A stretch of 15,845 nucleotides of DNA from Pelotomaculum_B sp041645005 (GTDB taxonomy: Bacteria; Bacillota; Desulfotomaculia; Desulfotomaculales; Pelotomaculaceae): contig JBAZQW010000023.1 in assembly GCA_041645005.1 (NCBI GenBank), forward strand, positions 1-15,845, given 5' to 3'. The notes beneath the pieces were generated by a model. That model was not told the DNA's origin and searched no databases. It was given only the letters and a program-made list of their open reading frames with translations. Every line of letters begins with the position of its first letter. Position 1 is the first letter of the stretch. The position numbers and the translations under genes are program-made. Positions 1 to 5,742 of the stretch are shown one piece after another.

Positions 1-569
1 TGGTGAACATCGCGGTATTTTATACCGTCAACCCAGGTGATGTCATAAACACTGTCCACTTTCTGGATAAACGTGGCCAGGCGCTCCAGGCCGTAAGTGA
101 TTTCAGCGCTGACCGGCCGGCAGTCAATCCCACCGCACTGCTGAAAGTAGGTAAACTGAGTTACCTCCATCCCGTCCAGCCAGACTTCCCAGCCCAGACC
201 CCAGGCGCCGAGAGTGGGTGATTCCCAGTTGTCTTCAACAAAGCGGATATCGTGTTCATCCGGATCGATATTGATGGCCCTCAGGCTTTCCAGGTATAAA
301 TCAAGGACATCGTCCGGAGAAGGTTTTAAAATAACCTGGTACTGGTAGTAATGCTGGAGCCGGTTGGGGTTTTCCCCGTAACGGCCGTCAGTGGGACGCC
401 TGGACGGCTCAACATAGGCTACCCGCCACGGCTCGGGGCCCAGTGCCCGCAGAAAAGTCGCGGGGTTCATGGTTCCCGCTCCTTTTTCAACATCATAGGG
501 CTGCTGGATAATACAGTTTTGCCGGGACCAGAAATTGTCCAGCGTTAGAATAAGTTCCTGAAAATTCAT
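1..569 (-). CDS. glyQ: Glycyl-tRNA synthetase alpha subunit (partial, C-terminus outside window)
   Basis: This is the catalytic alpha chain of the heterotetrameric bacterial glycyl-tRNA synthetase, which charges tRNA-Gly in the cytoplasm together with GlyS. Reading from the ATG at 569 gives 189 residues before the window edge, out of roughly 290 usual for the family. The N-terminus MNFQELILTLDNFW and the segments PYDVEKGAGTMNPATFLRAL, YVEPSRRPTDGRYGENPNR and FTYFQQCGGIDC are highly characteristic. A strong Shine-Dalgarno site (AAGGAGG) lies 7 bases upstream of the ATG. The gene is the last in its direction in this window, after recO and the DUF4342 gene, and has its own promoter and a T-box leader. 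Identification is secure; only the C-terminus is unseen, and glyS would be expected beyond the edge. Confidence 0.97.
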   Translation of the reverse strand, partial: MNFQELILTLDNFWSRQNCIIQQPYDVEKGAGTMNPATFLRALGPEPWRVAYVEPSRRPTDGRYGENPNRLQHYYQYQVILKPSPDDVLDLYLESLRAINIDPDEHDIRFVEDNWESPTLGAWGLGWEVWLDGMEVTQFTYFQQCGGIDCRPVSAEITYGLERLATFIQKVDSVYDITWVDGIKYRDVH

Positions 570-619
570 GTCCTGCCTCCTTGGATAACATTTTGACCGG
601 CTTTACGCAAAGTTGCCGC

Positions 620-672
620 TGAAACAAAAATTAACTCCCTGCCCCAGGTATCTCTACCAGGGACGGGAGTTT
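620..672 (-). terminator. T-box-controlled intrinsic terminator
   Basis: On the minus strand an inverted repeat with arms AACTCCC and GGGAGTT, extended inward by CCTGGTA/TACCTGG, spans 672-633. It is followed by a U-rich stretch (TTAATTTTTG). It lies directly after the T-box sequence and before glyQ, the expected place for the termination/antitermination switch. Confidence 0.85.
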
Positions 673-704
673 TTCCCGCGGTTCCACCCTGTTTGGCCGT
701 ATTG

Positions 705-733
705 GTCGTCTGACGTCAGTCGTCAGACGTCAG
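705..733. repeat. GACGTCA-type short repeat forming a hairpin inside the glyQ leader
   Basis: The stretch is built from GTCGTC/GACGTCAG units. It contains a perfect 8-bp stem, CGTCTGAC (707-714) with GTCAGACG (722-729), around a 7-base loop. It lies just upstream (in minus-strand reading) of the T-box sequence, where Stem III normally sits. The motif resembles the degenerate repeats at 823-853 and 4347-4376. Confidence 0.7.
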
Positions 734-822
734 AAAACAAAGAATGGCCCTCTTTAAGGTTGCAAGTTTTACTAACCAAAACGAGTCGTTGTCTTGGCAG
801 AACGTTAATCGGGGTCATTTTT

Positions 823-853
823 CTCACGACCCACGTCCCATGTCCCACGTCTC
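823..853. repeat. Degenerate CCCACGT tandem repeat inside the glyQ leader
   Basis: Successive units CTCACGAC, CCACGTCC, CATGTCC and CACGTCTC form a degenerate short tandem repeat between T-box Stem I and the antiterminator. The reverse complement reads GTGGGACATGGGACGTGGG, similar in style to 4347-4376 and to the short CCCACGTCCCA at 4527-4537. Confidence 0.65.
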
Positions 854-982
854 TTTTAGCGTTCCTCTTGCAGCTCGGAAACCCCTTTCACCGGCCGTGT
901 TTTACCCGCTCCCACCTTTCGGGCTCTCTAAAAAAACGTCTGGACGGTTACTCTTTTCCTCATTGCTCATATTTTTTCACTA

Positions 983-1011
983 AATTTATCAAATTCCGGG
1001 GTTAAAGTCAA
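983..1011 (-). promoter_or_regulatory. Sigma-A promoter of the glyQ T-box transcript
   Basis: On the minus strand TTGACT (1011-1006) and TAAATT (988-983) are separated by 17 bases, a good match to the vegetative consensus. The predicted start point, near 975, lies just before the base of T-box Stem I at 961, which independently supports the assignment. Confidence 0.8.
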
Positions 1012-1041
1012 TGCTTTCAATAAATATCAAGTTTATCACTT

Positions 1042-1455
1042 TTAAGACTCAGGCGTTTTCTCACCGGGCTCACTCCGCCGCTCAAATTCCAGAGTATACT
1101 TTTTGGCCATGGCGGTCGCTGTGCCGAGCGCGCCCAGCAAGGCAATCTCACTGCTGGCCAGAACCCCGAGGAGGCCCAGAGCCCCGATGGACGCGGGAAC
1201 TTCAAACACTGTCCTTTCACCCTGTTTAACCTTGATCCGGTAGTCCTGCCCTTTGCTTACCAGTTCTTTGATCTGTTCAATTACTTCCTGTCCCTTCGCC
1301 TGAAAGCGCGCGCCTGTATTTTTCCCCTTTTCCTCAAGGTCGATCAGGGCCTGAACCACGTCACCGCCCGCGGCCTCCAGGGCTTCTTTGGCCTCTTTAT
1401 ATCCGATGTTCAGCCGGGCCCTGATCAGATCAATCTTTTCCAGTTCGCTGGTCAT
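1042..1455 (-). CDS. DUF4342 family protein with UBA/TS-N-like N-terminus
   Basis: This is a 137-residue protein of unknown function. Residues 5-42 (KIDLIRARLNIGYKEAKEAL through the following DVVQALIDLEE) resemble a UBA/TS-N three-helix domain like that at the start of EF-Ts. Residues about 55-125 match the pattern I recognise as DUF4342: a segment with VKQGERTVFEVPASIG, then a hydrophobic stretch (GALGLLGVLASSEIALLGAL) that may be a membrane segment, then MAKKYTLEFER. The ATG at 1455 is preceded by AAGGGGGG. It lies 47 bases downstream of recO in the same direction and is probably co-transcribed. The role is unknown; the family assignment is from memory of the pattern and was not searched. 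Confidence 0.75.
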   Translation of the reverse strand: MTSELEKIDLIRARLNIGYKEAKEALEAAGGDVVQALIDLEEKGKNTGARFQAKGQEVIEQIKELVSKGQDYRIKVKQGERTVFEVPASIGALGLLGVLASSEIALLGALGTATAMAKKYTLEFERRSEPGEKTPES

Positions 1456-1502
1456 TTAAAAACCCCCCTTCCTTTTATTATTTACTCCCTTTGAAGAGTA
1501 TT

Positions 1503-2264
1503 TTATACATCCCTGCCAGCGTGCTCCGGGTACAGCCGGTTTAAAAAAGCGGCGGATTTCAGATCCTGCTCCAGGTGATATTTCAGGTATTCATGTAATA
1601 GTTTTTTAATCTGCTTTCTGGCCGCTTCCCCTACTTTGAGCTGGCGCAGCCTGGCCGGGGGCCAGCTCAAAAAAACCTTTAGCGTTTCCACCACGCCCCT
1701 GCTGCAGGGCATAGCGCCCGGTTCCAACCGGCCGCAAGTCTCGCACAGCACCCCACCCTGGCCGGGGCTGAAGAAAATATTTCCTGCCGGCTGCCCCTGG
1801 CACTGGGCGCAAAGTTCCAGAACAGGACGGTAGCCCAGAAACCCCGCGGCGTTGATCTCAAAAGAGCGGGCCAGGATTTCCGCGTCCGCCGTTTCCATCA
1901 GCCTCATCGTCTCCAGGAGGAGGAAGAAGAGGGGTTCGTTGGGCTCTCCTTCAGGGGCAAGGGCGTCAACCAGTTCAGACAGGTGGCTGGCATAGCCGAT
2001 TTTTTCGAGATCACCCATGATAAAGGAAAACATCTCCACGCCCTCACACTGGCTTACCGAGTCAAGTTCCCGGCCCCGGTGAATTAGAAAATTGGTATGG
2101 GAAAACAGCTGTACCGCACCGCGCTTCCTGCTGGAAGGCTTGGCGGCGCCGTGGGCAACCACTTTCATTTTGCCGTGCTCCCTGGAAAACAGGATTAAGA
2201 GCTTATCCCCGCCGCCCAGGTCCCTGGAGCGCAGCACCACGGCCTCGACCTTGTAAAGTTTCAT
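1503..2264 (-). CDS. recO: DNA repair protein RecO
   Basis: RecO is the recombination mediator that works with RecF/RecR to load RecA on SSB-coated single-stranded DNA. The 253-residue product is of normal length. The N-terminal OB-fold region begins MKLYKVEAVVLRSRDLGGGD, followed by LLILFSREHGKMKVVAHGA. A zinc-binding cluster is intact, with C152/C155 (CAQC) and C174/C177 (CETC). The position between era and glyQ is the classic Firmicute order. It starts at the ATG at 2264, with only a weak upstream GGGG as ribosome binding site. It is transcribed divergently from ubiX across a 147-base AT-rich gap. Confidence 0.96.
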   Translation of the reverse strand: MKLYKVEAVVLRSRDLGGGDKLLILFSREHGKMKVVAHGAAKPSSRKRGAVQLFSHTNFLIHRGRELDSVSQCEGVEMFSFIMGDLEKIGYASHLSELVDALAPEGEPNEPLFFLLLETMRLMETADAEILARSFEINAAGFLGYRPVLELCAQCQGQPAGNIFFSPGQGGVLCETCGRLEPGAMPCSRGVVETLKVFLSWPPARLRQLKVGEAARKQIKKLLHEYLKYHLEQDLKSAAFLNRLYPEHAGRDV

Positions 2265-2411
2265 AAAAAAGCCCCGGTTTTCAAAAAATTCTTTAGAGTA
2301 GTGATTTATATTAAATCTATTGTATAATACCTTAATAATATAATATCCTGACGCAAAAAAAGATTGTTTTTTGTAAATGGAATTTATGATTATAGGTGAG
2401 GGGTTGTTGTT
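2265..2411. promoter_or_regulatory. AT-rich divergent promoter region between recO and ubiX
   Basis: A strongly AT-rich 147-base gap separates two divergent genes. On the plus strand a perfect TATAAT is at 2323-2328, but the matching -35 position (about 2299-2304) is poor. For recO no convincing -35/-10 pair stands out by eye. A role as divergent promoter region is inferred from gene orientation. Confidence 0.45.
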
Positions 2412-2969
2412 TTGCGGGTGATAGTGGGAATTACAGGCGCTTCAGGCGCCGTTTACGGCATTACCATCCTGGAATACTTAAAAGCTCACCGGGTGGAAGC
2501 CCATCTTGTTGTGAGCCGCTGGGCCAACCGCACTATTGAGCTGGAAACAGACTACGCGCCACAGCAGGTTGCCGCCCTGGCCCACCGGTGCTACCAGGCG
2601 GACGACATGGCAGCGGCGGTGTCAAGCGGTTCTTTCATACACGACGGGATGGTCATCGCCCCGTGCAGCATGAAAACCCTGGCGGCGATTGCCTGCGGCT
2701 ATTCGGACAACCTGATCGCCAGAGCGGCCGACGTGACCATCAAGGAAGGCCGCAAGCTGATTTTGTTAACCAGGGAAACCCCGCTGAGTCCCGTGCACCT
2801 GGAGAATATGCTCAAGCTGGCCAGGATCGGGGTAACCATAATGCCCCCGGTGCCGGCTTTTTATAACCGCCCCGCAACTTTGGGAGAAGTGGTTAACCAT
2901 TCGGCCGGGCGGGTCCTGGATTTACTTGGCGTGGAAAATGACCTCCTCCGGCGCTGGGGAGAAGAATAG
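2412..2969 (+). CDS. ubiX: UbiX/Pad1-type flavin prenyltransferase
   Basis: UbiX joins a dimethylallyl group to FMN to make the prenylated flavin cofactor used by UbiD-family decarboxylases. The 185-residue product has the family's FMN-binding start VGITGASGAVYG. It also has the conserved VIAPCSMKTLAAIACGYSDN block, an IKEGRKLILLTRETPLSPVH block and a C-terminal IMPPVPAFYNRP segment. The start is TTG at 2412, supported by AGGTGAGG 10 bases upstream. No ubiD-like gene is in the window. It is the only plus-strand gene between era and recO, and its end is only two bases from the end of era, so the two converge tail to tail without an obvious terminator. Confidence 0.96.
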   Translation: MRVIVGITGASGAVYGITILEYLKAHRVEAHLVVSRWANRTIELETDYAPQQVAALAHRCYQADDMAAAVSSGSFIHDGMVIAPCSMKTLAAIACGYSDNLIARAADVTIKEGRKLILLTRETPLSPVHLENMLKLARIGVTIMPPVPAFYNRPATLGEVVNHSAGRVLDLLGVENDLLRRWGEE

Positions 2970-2971
2970 CT

Positions 2972-3880
2972 TTACTCCTCATCCCTGTACCCTAAATTGC
3001 GGATTTGCGACTCCTTGTTCCGCCAACCTGGCTTTACTTTTACCCACAGCTCCAGGAAAACCTTCGAGCCAAGCAGTCTTTCTATCTCCTCACGGGCGGT
3101 CTGGCCGATCTTTTTCAGCATTTGGCCGCCCTTTCCAATCAGGATGGCTTTCTGCGACTCTTTTTCCGTATAAATAATTGAGCGGATGGCGATCACGCCA
3201 TTGGGCCTTTCTTCCATTTCCTCGATCACCACCGCCACCGAGTGGGGCACCTCCTCGCTGGTCAGGTGCAGCACCTTCTCCCGGATCAACTCGGTTACGA
3301 TAAAGGTCTCGGGCCTGTCGGTCACCATCCCCTCCGGGAAATACTTTGGTCCCTCAGGCAGGTAAGCTGTCACCGCTTCAAGCAGGCGTGACATGTTCTC
3401 ACCAGTCAGGGCGGACAGGGGCACGATCTCAGAGAAATTGCAGATCTTGCTGTACTGTTCGATCAGCGGCAGCAGCTCTTCATGCCTGACCAGGTCGATT
3501 TTGTTTATCACCAGCAGTACCGGTGTCACCAGGCCTTGAAACTGCCTCATGATATAATTGTCCCCTGGTCCGGGCGGCTGATCTGACTCAACCAGAAAAA
3601 GGACAGCGTCCACTTCCTTTAATGTCCCCAGCGCCTGCTTCACCATTTGTTCACCCAGTCTGTACTTCGGCTTATGAATGCCCGGTGTATCCAAAAAAAT
3701 AACCTGGGAGCCTTCCCGGTTTAGCACGCAGAGAATCTTATTTCTGGTGGTCTGGGGTTTTTCCGATACTATAGCGACCTTCCTGCCCGCCAGTTTGTTC
3801 AGGAGGGTTGATTTGCCCACGTTGGTCCTGCCGACGATGGCCACAAACCCGGACTTAAAGCTGCTCATTTCTTCTGTCAA
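2972..3880 (-). CDS. era: Ribosome-maturation GTPase Era
   Basis: Era is an essential GTPase that binds 16S rRNA near its 3' end during small-subunit assembly. The G-domain motifs are present: G1 GRTNVGKST (residues 17-25), G3 DTPGIHKPK, G4 NKID and G5 SAL. The C-terminal KH domain includes LIGKGGQMLKKIG and ends with KVKPGWRN. I chose the TTG at 3880 because AAAGGTGA sits at good spacing before it and the product then begins MTEEMSSFKSGFVAIVG. A GTG at 3889 and an ATG at 3868 are in-frame alternatives. The start lies inside the 3' end of cdd (26-base overlap), suggesting translational coupling. Confidence 0.97.
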   Translation of the reverse strand: MTEEMSSFKSGFVAIVGRTNVGKSTLLNKLAGRKVAIVSEKPQTTRNKILCVLNREGSQVIFLDTPGIHKPKYRLGEQMVKQALGTLKEVDAVLFLVESDQPPGPGDNYIMRQFQGLVTPVLLVINKIDLVRHEELLPLIEQYSKICNFSEIVPLSALTGENMSRLLEAVTAYLPEGPKYFPEGMVTDRPETFIVTELIREKVLHLTSEEVPHSVAVVIEEMEERPNGVIAIRSIIYTEKESQKAILIGKGGQMLKKIGQTAREEIERLLGSKVFLELWVKVKPGWRNKESQIRNLGYRDEE

Positions 3881-4328
3881 ACATATCACCTTTCGCTACA
3901 GTTTTATGATCATTATGCCCGTCTGCATCTGAATTAAGCGTTTTCGGGTCAAACGCCTCGGGCAGCAGTTCCGCCACAGACCGCAAGTGATAATCACCCG
4001 CCCGGTTGACCATGAAAACTTTAATTTTCGCCCCGAATTCCGCCAGCGCCTGCCGGCAGGCGCCGCAAGGCGCACAATATTCATCGGTCCCAGCTGTTAT
4101 GGCAATAGCTTCAAAGTCGCGCTCACCGTTAGAAACAGCCTTGAACAGGGCTACCCGCTCAGCGCAGCAGGTAAGGCTGTAAGACACGTTTTCCACGTTG
4201 CACCCCGTGTAATAGCGCCCCTCTTTGGTCAGGATAGCGGCGCCCACCCTGAAATTCGAGTAAGGCGCGTAAGCCCTCTCCCTGGCCGCCACGGCGGCGT
4301 TGATCAGTTTTTCAATAGGGAAAATCAC
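3855..4328 (-). CDS. cdd: Cytidine deaminase
   Basis: This is a zinc-dependent deaminase of cytidine and deoxycytidine in pyrimidine salvage. The catalytic CAE motif is at residues 55-57 (within TCCAERVALF). The PCGACRQ motif gives ligands C88 and C91, and the substrate-binding segment YAPYSNFRVGA lies near the start. The start is GTG at 4328 with AAGGTGGG upstream. The usual short tetrameric enzyme is about 130-136 residues. This one has 157 because a polar, Asp/His-rich tail of about 25 residues follows LLPEAFDPKTLN and runs into the era coding region. Confidence 0.96.
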   Translation of the reverse strand: MIFPIEKLINAAVAARERAYAPYSNFRVGAAILTKEGRYYTGCNVENVSYSLTCCAERVALFKAVSNGERDFEAIAITAGTDEYCAPCGACRQALAEFGAKIKVFMVNRAGDYHLRSVAELLPEAFDPKTLNSDADGHNDHKTVAKGDMFDRRNEQL

Positions 4329-4346
4329 ATTTATCCCACCTTATTT

Positions 4347-4376
4347 AGTCGTGAGACGTGAGTCGTGAGTCGTGGG
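4347..4376. repeat. Degenerate GTGAGTC tandem repeat
   Basis: Units AGTCGTGAGAC, GTGAGTC, GTGAGTC and GTGGG form a 6-7-base degenerate tandem array upstream of cdd, between dgkA/PAP2 and cdd. Its style matches the two arrays inside the glyQ leader. Confidence 0.65.
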
Positions 4377-4462
4377 TATCCAGGCATTTCTTTTGGGTTT
4401 CGAGTTAAATCGCAGGTTCGGATTTATCCGAACAAATTCCCTTCGCCGCAAAAGTTTTACTA

Positions 4463-4524
4463 GCAAGGCAAGAACCGTCCCCGTTTGCCCATAGGCAAGG
4501 CAAGAACCGTCCCCGTTTGCCCAT
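4463..4524. repeat. Two tandem copies of a 30-bp REP-like element
   Basis: Two identical 30-base units (4463-4492 and 4495-4524), separated by AG, each contain GGCAAGAACCGTCCCC followed by GTTTGCCCAT. Each unit has short self-complementary arms (GGCAA and TTGCC) around a GAACCGTCCCCGT core, as in REP-type hairpins. Sequences with a GGGGACGGTTCTT core recur in many clostridial genomes and I associate them with RAYT transposases; that link is from memory. The array lies in the roughly 210-base gap between dgkA/PAP2 and cdd. Confidence 0.75.
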
Positions 4525-4538
4525 TTCCCACGTCCCAA

Positions 4539-5240
4539 TCACCAGCCTGCCAGGCGGAAAACGGCCATGGTTGCCAGGATGCCAAGGAGGGCGCCGGTGA
4601 TCACTTCAAAGAAAGTGTGGACCTCTGTGTCAAGCCTGCTGTGTGCCACCAGAAGGGCCATAACAAAAGCTACGGTGGCCACAAGGGCGTTGCCGGTCAG
4701 CAGGGTCACAGCCGTGCCTCCGGCAAAGGCCACAGCGGTATGCCCGCTGGGCAGGCCGCCTTTTACAAAAGTACCCTTGCCGCTTAACGCTTTGCCTACT
4801 CCAACCAGCACAGAAACGAGCAAAAGAGCCACCAGGGTAACGGTGAGAGGTGTTTGTTTCAACCTGGGGCCGAGATAGAAGGAGTATCCCTCCAGGCGCG
4901 GATAAATAATAATATAAGCGACCACAATTGAATTCAGCGCAGTCATAAGCACAGCCCCGGCCGCGACGTTTTTCGCTATGCGTGCCAGGGGGTGGAACTC
5001 CTGTACACACAGGTCTACCACCGCTTCTATGGCTGTGTTGAAAAGCTCCGCCATGATTACCATGGTAATGGCGGAAAATACGATCAGCAGCTCGCGGGAG
5101 CTGATCCTGAGATAAATAGCCAGCCCCAGCACCAGTAAGGCGGCAATAAAATGGATGCGCATATTGCGCTGGGTTCTGATAGAATAAATCACTCCGGCAA
5201 CGGCGTAGTTAAAGCTGTCCAAAAGTTTGCGCAGGAACAT
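4539..5240 (-). CDS. Fusion of DgkA-type lipid kinase and PAP2 phosphatase
   Basis: The 233-residue membrane protein has two domains. Residues about 1-115 match the DgkA/undecaprenol-kinase family: RNMRIHF near residue 26, the ELFNTAIE motif at 65-72, then HPLARIAKNVAAGAVL. Residues about 130-233 match a PAP2 phosphatase: KALSGKGTF from 150, PSGH at 164-167, and SR(201-202)-x5-H208. The usual final Asp of the third PAP2 motif is Glu212. Several hydrophobic segments indicate an inner-membrane protein. The likely substrates are undecaprenol or diacylglycerol and their phosphates, but this is family knowledge and not shown here. It takes the place of dgkA in the ybeY-dgkA-cdd-era order. The ATG at 5240 has only a modest GAGGT-type site. 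Confidence 0.92.
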   Translation of the reverse strand: MFLRKLLDSFNYAVAGVIYSIRTQRNMRIHFIAALLVLGLAIYLRISSRELLIVFSAITMVIMAELFNTAIEAVVDLCVQEFHPLARIAKNVAAGAVLMTALNSIVVAYIIIYPRLEGYSFYLGPRLKQTPLTVTLVALLLVSVLVGVGKALSGKGTFVKGGLPSGHTAVAFAGGTAVTLLTGNALVATVAFVMALLVAHSRLDTEVHTFFEVITGALLGILATMAVFRLAGW

Positions 5241-5289
5241 GAAACCTCATACCTCACAATAGATTAAATTATATTTAAAAAAGATTGCC

Positions 5290-5742
5290 TCAGGCCAGGT
5301 CAAAACACCCTAGCACTTCCTCTTCTTTGGCGCGCATGATTTTTTGCTCATCTTCTTCCCCGTGGTCGAAGCCGAGCAGGTGCAGGACTCCATGTACGGT
5401 CAGATAGGCCACTTCCCGGCGAAAACTGTGTCCGTAATCCGCCGCCTGCCGCTGGGCCGCCTGCACTGATATTACCACATCTCCCAGGATAATTTCATCC
5501 CCACCCGCGATGGGCTCCCCTTCCAGCATGGCAAAAGAAAGCACATCCGTGGGGCTGTCCACACCGCGATACTGAAGGTTCATCTGGTGTATGTATGCGT
5601 CATCGACAAATACCAGGCTTATTTCAGCATCCTGGCGGTAGCCGGCGCTGGCCAGCACCTTTTCCGCGACGCCTGCCAGGAATTCGGTCAGGTCATCATC
5701 CACCGTTACTTCTTCCTGCAAGTTGTTTACGAGGACCGGCAT
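5290..5742 (-). CDS. ybeY: Endoribonuclease YbeY (rRNA maturation factor)
   Basis: YbeY is a zinc metalloprotein needed for 16S rRNA 3'-end maturation and ribosome quality control. The diagnostic HGVLHLLGFDH motif gives zinc ligands H117, H121 and H127. Upstream segments DDAYIHQMNLQYRGVDSPTD and VLSFAM are also typical. I chose the ATG at 5742 (150 residues) because AAAGGAG lies at good spacing before it and family members begin close to this point. The frame is open for a further 27 codons upstream, but that part overlaps the preceding gene. The start lies 47 bases inside the 3' end of the HD-domain gene, so translation is probably coupled. Confidence 0.96.
   Translation of the reverse strand: MPVLVNNLQEEVTVDDDLTEFLAGVAEKVLASAGYRQDAEISLVFVDDAYIHQMNLQYRGVDSPTDVLSFAMLEGEPIAGGDEIILGDVVISVQAAQRQAADYGHSFRREVAYLTVHGVLHLLGFDHGEEDEQKIMRAKEEEVLGCFDLA

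Larger units (their letters stand above)
614..961 (-). promoter_or_regulatory. Glycine T-box riboswitch leader of glyQ
   Basis: T-box leaders sense uncharged tRNA and control transcription termination ahead of aminoacyl-tRNA synthetase genes. On the minus strand the conserved T-box sequence AGGGTGGAACCGCGGG is at 690-675. It is followed by a terminator hairpin (672-633) and a U-rich tract (632-620). Stem I can be built by eye. The base helix is GGAAA (near 960) with UUUCC (near 877), the loop-E pair is AGUA (952-949) opposite GAA, and an AG bulge AGAGAG is at 929-924. Between GAA and the closing UUUCC lies GGGGU, which contains the glycine codons GGG and GGU, consistent with a glycine specifier. 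The distance between Stem I and the T-box is about 190 bases. That is long for a glyQ leader, and the interval is filled partly by short repeats. Confidence 0.92.

Noticed and set aside
613..1005. Open frames across the glyQ leader
   Set aside because: The region is explained by the T-box, its terminator and promoter on the minus strand; the predicted proteins have no recognisable features.
4341..4538. 65-residue minus-strand frame before cdd
   Set aside because: It is composed of the repeat units in this gap and has no protein-like features or good start.
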